DNA of 8,618 bases, from NCBI GenBank assembly GCA_959026535.1, contig CAUFMB010000070.1:1-8618 (forward strand), in the 5' to 3' direction. A program made the position numbers and the translations under genes. The notes under the pieces are model-generated. The model made no database searches, was not told where the DNA came from, and was given only the letters and a program-made list of their open reading frames with translations. This DNA is from an uncultured Collinsella sp. Its GTDB lineage: Bacteria; Actinomycetota; Coriobacteriia; Coriobacteriales; Coriobacteriaceae. Below are positions 1 to 5,948 of this stretch, one piece after another; position 1 is the stretch's first letter; every line of letters starts with the position of its first letter.

Positions 1-6
1 GGACTG

Positions 7-67
7 TAGAGCAGGAAACTTAACCCCCGCCCCGGAGCCCAGCGGGCAACCCCGCCCTTGTGCTCTA
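7..67. repeat. C-rich segment inside a 7-bp inverted repeat
   Basis: TAGAGCA at 7-13 is the exact reverse complement of TGCTCTA at 61-67. Between them lie five C tracts (24-28, 30-33, 38-40, 50-53, 55-57) and a small GCCC-AGC-GGGC hairpin at 37-47. The right arm overlaps the proposed -35 box of the following operon. It could be the end of an upstream transcript, an untranslated RNA or a protein-binding site. I recognise no known RNA family in it, and the window edge hides what lies before it. Confidence 0.3.
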
Positions 68-86
68 TCACGCTAAAGTGTATGAT
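58..86 (+). promoter_or_regulatory. Candidate sigma-70-type promoter of the amino-acid ABC operon
   Basis: A -35-like TTGTGC (58-63) is separated by exactly 17 bp from a -10-like TATGAT (81-86), which differs from TATAAT at one position. Transcription would start near 93, leaving a leader of about 50 nt before the ATG at 143. The -35 box matches the consensus at only three positions. One copy of a repeated CTAAAGTG motif sits inside the spacer, so the promoter may be regulated. Confidence 0.5.
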
Positions 87-124
87 TCTGAACGTTACAT
101 GACTCACTTTACCTAACTAAAGTG
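73..124. promoter_or_regulatory. Three copies of a CTAAAGTG motif, possible operator
   Basis: CTAAAGTG occurs at 73-80 and 117-124, and its near-exact complement CACTTTAC at 105-112. The last two form a dyad with perfect 7-bp arms (105-111 and 118-124) around a 6-bp spacer. The first copy lies between the proposed -35 and -10 boxes; the dyad lies between the likely transcription start and the ribosome-binding site at 131-136. This placement fits a repressor site. The dyad could instead form an RNA hairpin just before the ribosome-binding site. The regulator is unknown. Confidence 0.4.
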
Positions 125-142
125 CTATCGAGGGGGAATACC

Positions 143-1003
143 ATGAATAGCGATATGTCTCGTCGTCAGTTTGTTGGTCTAGCCGGCTCGCTCGCCACGG
201 TGCTTGGCCTTGGTCTTGTCGGCTGCGGCGGTGGTGCCGGCAAGGGCTCCGCTGCTGGTTCTGCCGCGGCCAAGGATGTGAAGGGCGCTGCGGAGTCCAA
301 GAAGCTCGTGGTGGGCTTTGATAAGTCCTATCCTCCGTACGGCTTTGTGGGCGACGATGGCGAGTACACCGGCTTTGATCTCGATCTGGCCAAGGCTGTT
401 GCCGATAAGCAGGGCTGGGAGGTCAAATACGAGGCCATCGACTGGGACGCCAAGGATACGCTGCTTAACTCCGGCGCCATCAACTGCATCTGGAACGGCT
501 TTACCATGGAGGGCCGTGAGGACGACTACACGTTCTCCGAGCCGTACATGCTCAACGAGCAGGTGCTGGTGGTAAAGAAGGATGCAGGCATCAAGAGCTG
601 GGACGATCTTGCCGGCAAGACCGTGATCACTCAGACCGATTCCGCTGCGCAGGATGTGCTCGAGGGTGACCAGAAGGATCTGGCGGCGACGTTTGCCACG
701 CTCGACACGATCGGCGAGTACAACACGGCCTTTATGCAGCTCGAGAGTGGCGCGGTCGATGCCGTGGCTTGTGACCTTTCGATTGCCCAGTATCAGCTTG
801 CCGCCAAGCCCGATGCTTATACGCAGCTTGATGAGCCACTGTCCAGCGAGCACTACGCCGTCGGCTTTAAGAAGGGCGACACCAAGTCGGCCGATGCTGT
901 AACCGAGTCACTCAAGGCGCTCTATGAGGACGGTACGGTCAAGGACCTGTGCGATAAGTATTCAAGCTATGGTCTTTCCTTCGACAACTGGGTGCTCAAA
1001 TAG
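143..1003 (+). CDS. Polar amino-acid ABC transporter substrate-binding lipoprotein (SBP family 3)
   Basis: This is the extracytoplasmic receptor that would capture an amino acid and deliver it to the permease and ATPase encoded next. The ATG at 143 is preferred over an in-frame GTG at 122 because AGGGGG (131-136) sits 6 nt before it; the product is then 286 aa, normal for the family. The N-terminus has a twin-arginine motif, SRRQFVG (residues 6-12), a hydrophobic stretch, and a lipobox LVGC with Cys28 as the likely lipidated residue. A Gly/Ala/Ser-rich linker (about 29-50) leads into the SBP_bac_3 fold (about 54-286). Visible family motifs are FDKSYPPYGF (59-68), GFDLDLAKA (77-85), NGFTMEGRE with Arg125, the expected binder of the ligand carboxylate, and FSEPYM (131-136). 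Asp211 lies where family members usually contact the ligand amino group. The ligand cannot be read from the sequence; glutamine, arginine or cystine types are all possible. Confidence 0.9.
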   Translation: MNSDMSRRQFVGLAGSLATVLGLGLVGCGGGAGKGSAAGSAAAKDVKGAAESKKLVVGFDKSYPPYGFVGDDGEYTGFDLDLAKAVADKQGWEVKYEAIDWDAKDTLLNSGAINCIWNGFTMEGREDDYTFSEPYMLNEQVLVVKKDAGIKSWDDLAGKTVITQTDSAAQDVLEGDQKDLAATFATLDTIGEYNTAFMQLESGAVDAVACDLSIAQYQLAAKPDAYTQLDEPLSSEHYAVGFKKGDTKSADAVTESLKALYEDGTVKDLCDKYSSYGLSFDNWVLK

Positions 1004-1106
1004 CGGCTTTCCCAGGCACCCGATTTTGCCGTTCAAACCGTCGCTTGCGTACATTTAGTACGCGGCGCTCCTCTTTCACGGCAAACTCGGGCACCTGGAA
1101 AACCCG
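1004..1106. repeat. 103-bp imperfect palindrome between receptor and permease genes
   Basis: Starting at the base after the receptor stop codon, 1004-1032 pairs with 1078-1106 with only five mismatched positions. It includes a perfect 8-bp inner block, TTTGCCGT (1025-1032) against ACGGCAAA (1078-1085). Inside is a second perfect hairpin, GCGTAC-ATTTA-GTACGC (1047-1063). No poly-T run follows, so it is not a classical terminator. In RNA it would fold into a long stem protecting the 3' end of the receptor message and lowering expression of the downstream genes, as REP elements do between malE and malF. The size and shape also fit a palindromic dispersed repeat or short MITE, but only one copy is in this window. 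Confidence 0.7.
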
Positions 1107-1153
1107 CTTTAGCATTGGGTTCGCTGTTCCGTTACTGTGAAAGAGAGCTTGGG

Positions 1154-1807
1154 TTGTCTATTCAGGTCATGATGCAGATGCTTGGCCAGGGATTCTTGGT
1201 TAGCTTGCAGCTGTTTGTGCTGACGCTGTTGGGGTCGATTCCGCTGGGAATCCCCGTGGCGTTTATGCGCATGAGCAAGGTCGCGCCGCTGCGCTGGATT
1301 GCGCGCATCTATATTTCGGTGATGCGCGGCACGCCGCTTATGCTGCAGATGTTTGCAATCTACTTTGCCCCGTACTACGTGTTTGGCATCTCGCTCACGC
1401 CCGATTCCAAATGGACGGCGTGCGTCGTGGCATTCATCATCAACTACGCCGGCTACTTTGCCGAGATCTATCGCTCGGGCTTGCAGTCGATTCCGCGCGG
1501 TCAATATGAGGCCGCCGAGGTGCTGGGCTACTCGCGCATGCAGACGTTTCTGTATATCGTGATGCCGCAGGTCGCCAAGCGCATTTTGCCGGCGATGGGC
1601 AACGAGATCATCACACTGGTCAAGGACACGTCGCTGGCGTTCGCCATCGGCGTGGGCGAGATGTTCTCGACGGCCAAGGCGCTGGTCGCCTCGCAGGTGA
1701 GCATGGTGCCGTTTGCGATTGCGGCGCTGATTTACTGGGTCTTTAACTTCGTCGTCGAGATGCTGCTGGGCGCTGCCGAAAAGAAGCTGGACTATTATCA
1801 TGACTAA
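1154..1807 (+). CDS. Amino-acid ABC transporter permease (HisM/GlnP type)
   Basis: This membrane subunit forms the channel of the importer. The start is uncertain. TTG at 1154 is chosen because the purine run GAAAGAGAG (1139-1147) is correctly spaced before it, giving 217 aa that begin a few residues before the first membrane helix. TTG 1115 and ATG 1169 are in frame and possible. Hydrophobic segments lie around residues 11-37, 53-80, 88-107 and 170-206. The family hallmark is the EAA loop at about 119-159, YEAAEVLGYSRMQTF followed by VMPQ, a lysine-arginine pair, LPAMGNEIITL and VKDTSLA, which docks onto the ATPase. Its last 8 bp overlap the ATPase gene, indicating translational coupling. 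The same subunit may form a homodimer, because no second permease gene is present. Confidence 0.9.
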   Translation: MSIQVMMQMLGQGFLVSLQLFVLTLLGSIPLGIPVAFMRMSKVAPLRWIARIYISVMRGTPLMLQMFAIYFAPYYVFGISLTPDSKWTACVVAFIINYAGYFAEIYRSGLQSIPRGQYEAAEVLGYSRMQTFLYIVMPQVAKRILPAMGNEIITLVKDTSLAFAIGVGEMFSTAKALVASQVSMVPFAIAALIYWVFNFVVEMLLGAAEKKLDYYHD

Positions 1808-2564
1808 CTCAGTGATGAAAATCGAAAGCGCGCGCAAGGCGTTTGGCGGCAATGAGGTGCTCAAGGATATCTCGCTCGAGGTCAAGCGCGGCGAGGTCGT
1901 GGCGATTATCGGGCCTTCGGGCGGCGGTAAGTCCACGCTGCTGCGCTGCGCCACGCTGCTCGAGACGCTCGATGGTGGCTCGCTCTCGTTTGGCGACCTT
2001 GCAGTTGCGACGGATGTGGGATCGGGTGCGATATATGCGAAGGGAGACATTCCCAAGCAAGCGCGTTCGCGTTTTGGTCTGGTGTTCCAGAACTACAATC
2101 TGTTCCCGCACTATACCGTGATGAAAAACATCATCGACGCGCCGATCCGCGTGCTTAAGCGCCCGCGCGAGCAGGCGGAAGCTCGTGCGTATGAATTGAT
2201 TGCTCAGATGGGGCTTATGGGCAACGAGAATAAGGTTCCGTGTGAGCTTTCGGGCGGTCAGCAGCAGCGCGTGAGTATTGCCCGCGCCCTAGCGCTCGAC
2301 CCGGAGATCCTGTTCTTTGACGAGCCGACCTCGGCGCTCGATCCCGAGCTGACGGCCGAGGTGCTGCGTGTCATTAAGGACCTCGCTGCGCAGAACATGA
2401 CGATGGTGATCGTGACCCACGCAATGCAGTTTGCGCGCGATGTTGCCGACCGCGTGGTCTTTATGGATGGCGGTCGTATTGTCGAGGAGGGTCCTGCCGA
2501 GCAGGTCATCGACCATCCGCGCGAGCGGCGCACGCGTGAGTTCTTGAGCCGTATCGAGGGATAG
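1800..2564 (+). CDS. Amino-acid ABC transporter ATP-binding protein (GlnQ/HisP type)
   Basis: This cytoplasmic ATPase powers the importer. The ATG at 1800 overlaps the permease stop codon (ATGACTAA, 1800-1807); there is no strong separate ribosome-binding site, as expected for coupled translation. The product is 254 aa, within the usual 240-260. All nucleotide-binding motifs are intact: Walker A GPSGGGKST (38-46), Q-loop Gln97 in VFQNYNLFPH, ABC signature LSGGQQQR (150-157), Walker B ILFFDEP (170-176), D-loop SALD (178-181) and H-loop His207 in VTHAM. The FQNYNLFPH and LSGGQQQRVSIARAL sequences are typical of polar amino-acid importers. An insertion of about 20 residues between the Walker A region and the Q-loop (about 66-88) is modestly longer than in compact members. 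An intrinsic terminator follows 36 bp downstream. Confidence 0.93.
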   Translation: MTNSVMKIESARKAFGGNEVLKDISLEVKRGEVVAIIGPSGGGKSTLLRCATLLETLDGGSLSFGDLAVATDVGSGAIYAKGDIPKQARSRFGLVFQNYNLFPHYTVMKNIIDAPIRVLKRPREQAEARAYELIAQMGLMGNENKVPCELSGGQQQRVSIARALALDPEILFFDEPTSALDPELTAEVLRVIKDLAAQNMTMVIVTHAMQFARDVADRVVFMDGGRIVEEGPAEQVIDHPRERRTREFLSRIEG

Positions 2565-2599
2565 GCTCAGGTATTTACTCAACTATTAATTGAGGCGAA

Positions 2600-2634
2600 G
2601 CCGCCACAGGTCTTACGGTCTGTGGCGGCTTTTT
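2600..2634 (+). terminator. Intrinsic terminator of the amino-acid ABC operon
   Basis: A perfect 10-bp stem, GCCGCCACAG (2600-2609) with CTGTGGCGGC (2620-2629), encloses a 10-nt loop and is followed by five T residues (2630-2634). It starts 35 nt after the ATPase stop codon, so the operon most likely ends here. Confidence 0.93.
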
Positions 2635-2874
2635 GTTTATATCGACGGGGTTCAATAATTGCCTCACAAGCTTGTCTCTTCCTCTCGCCGCCTGTATTCA
2701 TACGTGTGCCGAAAGGTATGCATGGACAGTCGCCCGTGAGGGTAGGGTGGTGGCATAGGACATTTGGAGGGTGAGTCGGCTCGGCTGCCGACCATGCTGC
2801 TCCCGGGACGGCACCGACCGCGAACTCTCCCCGTTGGCGTCGCGCATTGCGCGCGGCCCTGCAAGGAGGTCATC
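2635..2874 (+). other. Long leader of the EF-G-like gene with several possible hairpins
   Basis: These 240 bases contain no convincing gene. Possible helices are a GNRA-capped hairpin at 2704-2721 (loop GAAA), a second at 2732-2743 (loop GTGA), and a 6-bp hairpin GTCGGC/GCCGAC at 2775-2792. A longer-range nested pair is also possible: GTGCCG 2706-2711 with CGGCAC 2809-2814, and GCATGG 2720-2725 with CCATGC 2792-2797. The last alternative excludes the first hairpin, so two folds compete. A weak promoter is possible (TTGTCT 2672-2677, 17 bp, TATTCA 2695-2700). I do not recognise a known riboswitch. In GC-rich DNA short helices also arise by chance, so this is a suggestion. Confidence 0.4.
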
Positions 2875-4950
2875 ATGGGTGCTCCCAAGACCGGTAACGT
2901 AAGGAACGTGGTGCTCGTAGGCCAAGGCGGGGTGGGCAAGACTTCACTCGCCGAGGCCATGCTCCACCTTTCCGGCAAGACCGCCCGCCTGGGCGGCCAC
3001 GACGGCACCAAGCCCACGCTCGACTATGACCCCGAAGAGGTCAAGCGTGCGTTTTCCATCTCGACGACCATTGCGCCGATCGACTGGAAGGGCGCTCGTA
3101 TCAATGTGCTCGATGCCCCGTGCTATCCCGATTTTATCGGCGACGCCTTTGCCGCGATGAGCGTCTGCGAGACGGCTCTGTTTGTGGTCGACGCTGAGGC
3201 CGGCCCGCAGCCTACGACGGTTAAGCTCTGGTATGCCGCCGAGGACCTGCGTCTGGCGCGTGCGGTGTTCGTAAACCGCCTGTCGCGCTCCGAGGCCAGC
3301 TTTGCGACCACAATGGACCTGCTGCAGGAGCGCTTTGGTACGCGCCTGGGCGCCGTGACTCTTCCCTGGGGCGAGGGCGAGGACTTTGACGGCATCATCG
3401 ACCTGGTGCGCATGAAGGCGCGCCACTGCAACGGCGCCGAAGCCGTTGAGTCGGAGATTCCTGAGGAGTATCGTGCCCAGGCCGAGGAAGCCCATGACCA
3501 TCTGTGCGAGCTGGTGGCCGAGGCCGACGACGAGCTGATGATGAAATACTTGGAAGGCGAGGAGACGCTGACGCAGGAGGAGCTTGAAGGCCTGCTGTCT
3601 AAGGCGATCGCCGAGCGCATCTTTGTGCCGGTCTTTGCGGGCGATTGCATTAAGGAGCAGGGCGTCAACTCGCTGATGGACGACATCGCCACGTACTTCC
3701 CGGCGCCGACCGACTACGGCGAGATGCCGCTCATCGACGGTGATTCGCTTAAGATTTCGAGTGACGATGACCGTCCGGTGGCGTTTGTGTTTAAGACGCT
3801 GGCCGATCCGCAGCAGGGCCGCATCAGCTTTATCAAGGTGCTGACGGGCACGCTTGAGCCGGGTCTTGAGCTGGTCAACGCGCGTACCCGCAAGAGCGAT
3901 CGTTTGGCTCACCTGTATGTGATGTGCGGCCGCGACATGACCGAGGTCGGTCACGCCTATGCCGGCGACATCATCGTGGCGCCCAAGTTGGCGGCAGAGA
4001 CGGGTGACACGCTCTCCATTACCGGTAAAGTCGAGGCGGCGGCGTTTAAGTTCCCCAACTCGCAGTACCGCATTGCCATCGAGGCCGAGAACCGCGGCGA
4101 CGAAGAGAAGCTCTATACGTTTATCGAGAAGGCATGCAAGGCCGATCCGACCATGAGCATCGATCGTGACGAGGAGACGGGCCAGACTATCATCTCCGCC
4201 GTGGGTGAGGCGCAGGTTTCGGTCCTGCTCAATCGCCTTGAGGACCGCACCAAGGTCGTGGCCAAGAGCGTGCCGATCCGCATTCCGTATCGCGAGACCA
4301 TCCGCCGCACGGCGAGCGCACAGGGCCGCCACAAGAAGCAGACTGGCGGTGCCGGCCAGTATGGCGACTGTTGGCTGCGCGTGGAGCCGCTCATTGGGCC
4401 CGACGGCACGAGCGATGGCTATGAGTTTGTGGACGAGGTCGTGGGCGGCCGCATTCCGCGCTCGCTGATCCCCGCCGTGGACAAGGGCGTCCAGGAGACC
4501 ATGAAGGACGGCATCATTGCCGGCTATCCGCTCACGGGCATTCGCGTGGCTGTGTACGACGGCTCGTATCACAGCGTCGACTCCAACGAGATGGCGTTCC
4601 GCGCGGCGGCTCGCATCGGCCTGCGCAAGGCATGCGCCGATGCCGATCCGGTGGTGCTGGAGCCCATCGAGGAAATCACGGTGACGATCCCCGAGAGCTA
4701 CGCCGGCGCCGTGATGGGCGACATCTCGGCATCGCGCGGTCGCGTGACGGGCATGGAGACCGATGAGCGCGGAGACACCGTGGTTATCGCGCAGGCGCCG
4801 CTGGCCGAGCTGACGGATTACTCGACGCGTCTGCGCTCTATCACGCGCGGCACGGGCGACTTTACCATGAAGCCCGCCGGCTACGAGCAGGTGCCTTATG
4901 ACGTTCAGGCCAAGCTGGTCGAGCGCTATGAGGAGGGTCGCGCCAAGTAG
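2875..4950 (+). CDS. Elongation factor G-like protein with a degenerate GTPase domain
   Basis: This 691-aa protein has EF-G length and domain order and would act at the ribosome. The ATG at 2875 is chosen because a perfect AAGGAGGT (2863-2870) lies 4 nt before it; the upstream in-frame extension to 2764 has no such site. The P-loop GQGGVGKT (16-23) is intact. Other G motifs diverge from EF-G: DTPGH is DAPCY (Asp80 to Tyr84), losing the switch II glycine and catalytic histidine; NKxD is NRLS (134-137); the G5 SA motif is replaced in VFAGDC. Domain IV is well preserved, with QGRHKKQTGGAGQYG (483-497), HSVDSNEMAF from His566, matching the EF-G tip histidine needed for translocation, and GDISASRGRVTGME. 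It is related to the second EF-G (FusA2/EF-G2) of actinobacteria rather than the housekeeping copy, which normally sits beside rpsL, rpsG and tuf. The role may be in ribosome rescue, stress or antibiotic protection, but this is unproven. It is a single-gene unit. Confidence 0.88.
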   Translation: MGAPKTGNVRNVVLVGQGGVGKTSLAEAMLHLSGKTARLGGHDGTKPTLDYDPEEVKRAFSISTTIAPIDWKGARINVLDAPCYPDFIGDAFAAMSVCETALFVVDAEAGPQPTTVKLWYAAEDLRLARAVFVNRLSRSEASFATTMDLLQERFGTRLGAVTLPWGEGEDFDGIIDLVRMKARHCNGAEAVESEIPEEYRAQAEEAHDHLCELVAEADDELMMKYLEGEETLTQEELEGLLSKAIAERIFVPVFAGDCIKEQGVNSLMDDIATYFPAPTDYGEMPLIDGDSLKISSDDDRPVAFVFKTLADPQQGRISFIKVLTGTLEPGLELVNARTRKSDRLAHLYVMCGRDMTEVGHAYAGDIIVAPKLAAETGDTLSITGKVEAAAFKFPNSQYRIAIEAENRGDEEKLYTFIEKACKADPTMSIDRDEETGQTIISAVGEAQVSVLLNRLEDRTKVVAKSVPIRIPYRETIRRTASAQGRHKKQTGGAGQYGDCWLRVEPLIGPDGTSDGYEFVDEVVGGRIPRSLIPAVDKGVQETMKDGIIAGYPLTGIRVAVYDGSYHSVDSNEMAFRAAARIGLRKACADADPVVLEPIEEITVTIPESYAGAVMGDISASRGRVTGMETDERGDTVVIAQAPLAELTDYSTRLRSITRGTGDFTMKPAGYEQVPYDVQAKLVERYEEGRAK

Positions 4951-4987
4951 CGTGTGATTTTGCCTGCAATGTAGGTGCTGACGAAAA

Positions 4988-5019
4988 GGCCGCCCTGGGT
5001 AACCGGGGCGGCCCTTTTT
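4988..5019 (+). terminator. Intrinsic terminator of the EF-G-like gene
   Basis: The stem GGCCGCCC (4988-4995) with GGGCGGCC (5006-5013) extends inward by a T-G and two G-C pairs to a GTAA tetraloop (4999-5002). It is followed by CTTTTT (5014-5019) and preceded by AAAA (4984-4987). It lies 37 nt after the stop codon. Confidence 0.93.
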
Positions 5020-5059
5020 GATCCCCGGGGCCGCGCTAAGTAAATCGACGTAAGGCAAC

Positions 5060-5096
5060 CACCACGATGGGGACAGCCTCCATCGTGGTGTTTTTT
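5060..5096 (+). terminator. Second, tandem intrinsic terminator
   Basis: A perfect 11-bp stem, CACCACGATGG (5060-5070) with CCATCGTGGTG (5080-5090), has a 9-nt loop and is followed by six T residues (5091-5096). It lies only 40 bp after the previous terminator with no gene between. It is most simply a back-up terminator insulating the sugar genes downstream. Confidence 0.92.
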
Positions 5097-5174
5097 GGCA
5101 GACGAGGCGCCTGTCGGCTTTTATTGGGACGGACTCCTTTTCATGCTGCCGTGAAAGAAAAAAAAGACCTCCTT

Positions 5175-5183
5175 TGATAGAAT
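5175..5183 (+). promoter_or_regulatory. Candidate extended -10 promoter of the HAD gene
   Basis: TG at 5175-5176, one base, then TAGAAT (5178-5183) forms an extended -10 element, TAGAAT differing from TATAAT at one position. No good -35 box exists 17 bp upstream; that place holds an A-rich tract (5154-5165) that could help polymerase binding. Transcription would start near 5190, inside the palindromic operator, with a leader of about 30 nt. Confidence 0.5.
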
Positions 5184-5204
5184 ATACGTATATAGACGTC
5201 TACT
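5182..5204. promoter_or_regulatory. Double palindromic operator at the HAD promoter
   Basis: Two palindromes with ACGT cores touch here. ATATACGTATAT (5182-5193) is a perfect 12-bp palindrome. TAGACGTCTA (5193-5202) is a perfect 10-bp palindrome, centred 10 bp further on. The 14-mer TATAGACGTCTACT (5191-5204) matches the consensus TATAGACGTCTATA, derived with the two copies before the aldolase gene, at 12 of 14 positions. The site covers the expected transcription start, so a bound protein would repress. Confidence 0.72.
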
Positions 5205-5220
5205 TGAACAAGGAGGCAAT

Positions 5221-5877
5221 ATGTTCGAGGCGGTTATCTTCGATATGGACGGGCTCATGTTCGATACTGAGCCGATTTGGGCTTCCTGCTGGCCCAAAAC
5301 CGCAATTGAGTTTGAGGTTGAATGCAAAGAGGGCCTTGCGGACGCCATGCGTGGCACCAATGGATCGGAAGCGGTGTCCATTATTCGCGAGTGGTATGGC
5401 GATGAGGTCGATTCTCAAGCGTTTGTTGACCGTTTTTACGAAATAGCGCATGAAGCGCTGGCTCAGGGCGCAGAGAAGAAACTCGGATTAGATCGGCTTC
5501 TCGACTATCTTCAGGCTGAGGGAATTCCGATGGCAGTTGCTTCATCATCGAGCAGAAAAATGATCGAGGCAAATTTGATAAGGGGAGGAATACTCCCTTA
5601 TTTCGATTCGATCGTCTCTGGTGTTGAGGTCGAACACGCCAAGCCTTACCCAGACGTCTTTTTGAAAGCGGCGGATGAGCTAGGAGCTTCACCGCAGAAA
5701 TCCCTCGTTTTAGAGGATTCCTATAACGGGGTGCGCGCGGGATTTGCAGGAGGATTTTGCACTGTCATGGTCCCCGATCTCTCTGAGCCAACAGATGAGA
5801 TGGAAAGATTGGCCACGGCAATAGTTTCGAGCCTAAACGACGTTACCGATATGCTGGCAAATGGGGCGTTGGGGTAA
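5221..5877 (+). CDS. HAD-superfamily sugar phosphatase / beta-phosphoglucomutase-like protein
   Basis: This 218-aa soluble enzyme is of HAD subfamily IA with a helical cap, expected to act on a small sugar phosphate with Mg2+. The start is fixed by AAGGAGG (5210-5216), 4 nt before the ATG. All four HAD motifs are present: motif I FDMDGLMFDTE with nucleophile Asp8 and acid/base Asp10; motif II Ser108 in AVASSSS; motif III Lys141 in HAKPYPD; motif IV Glu165-Asp166 in LVLEDSYNGVRAG. The FDTEP sequence and length fit both sugar phosphatases and beta-phosphoglucomutases, which differ in cap residues I cannot assign. It is transcribed alone: its own promoter and operator lie upstream and a terminator follows 15 nt downstream. 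The operator shared with the aldolase-kinase operon suggests it removes or converts a phosphorylated intermediate of that pathway. Codon choice (ATA, TTA, AGA, AGG) is less GC-biased than in the EF-G-like gene. Confidence 0.88.
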   Translation: MFEAVIFDMDGLMFDTEPIWASCWPKTAIEFEVECKEGLADAMRGTNGSEAVSIIREWYGDEVDSQAFVDRFYEIAHEALAQGAEKKLGLDRLLDYLQAEGIPMAVASSSSRKMIEANLIRGGILPYFDSIVSGVEVEHAKPYPDVFLKAADELGASPQKSLVLEDSYNGVRAGFAGGFCTVMVPDLSEPTDEMERLATAIVSSLNDVTDMLANGALG

Positions 5878-5892
5878 GCATGCCAAATGAAA

Positions 5893-5927
5893 GGGGCTGT
5901 CGAGTGCTTCTCGGCAGCCCCTTTTTT
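5893..5927 (+). terminator. Intrinsic terminator of the HAD gene
   Basis: GGGGCTGTCGAG (5893-5904) pairs with CTCGGCAGCCCC (5910-5921) over 12 positions, including one T-G wobble, around a 5-nt loop. Six T residues follow (5922-5927). It separates the HAD gene from the aldolase-kinase unit. Confidence 0.94.
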
Positions 5928-5948
5928 CGATTCGAGGCATTTAGTGCT

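Noticed and set aside
1..70. C-rich segment considered as 6C RNA, SRP RNA or a tRNA remnant
   Set aside because: The two C-loop hairpins of 6C RNA, the GGAAG/AGCAG core of SRP RNA and the TTCGA arm of tRNA are not visible on either strand.
1047..1063. Perfect GCGTAC/GTACGC hairpin considered as a transcription terminator
   Set aside because: It has no following T run and sits within a larger palindrome inside an operon whose downstream genes are needed together with the first.
1109..2056. A 315-codon minus-strand frame opposite the permease and ATPase genes
   Set aside because: It has no recognisable domain, is rich in Arg, His and Gln, and covers two well-supported genes on the + strand.
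2741..2760. A sequence resembling the T-box AGGGTGG element in the EF-G-like leader
   Set aside because: The conserved TGGNACCGCG that should follow is missing, there is no terminator behind it, and EF-G genes are not T-box targets.
2718..2774. Short frames in the EF-G-like leader (18 codons from ATG 2718, 5 codons from ATG 2722, and a longer one from GTG 2771)
   Set aside because: Ribosome-binding sequences are adjacent or poorly spaced, and the peptides show no leader-peptide pattern such as a run of one regulatory amino acid.
2944..5058. A 704-codon open frame on the minus strand, opposite the EF-G-like gene
   Set aside because: It lies antisense to a gene with clear EF-G homology, begins with no ribosome-binding site and reads as low-complexity Arg/His/Leu-rich protein. 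Long antisense frames are common opposite GC-rich genes.
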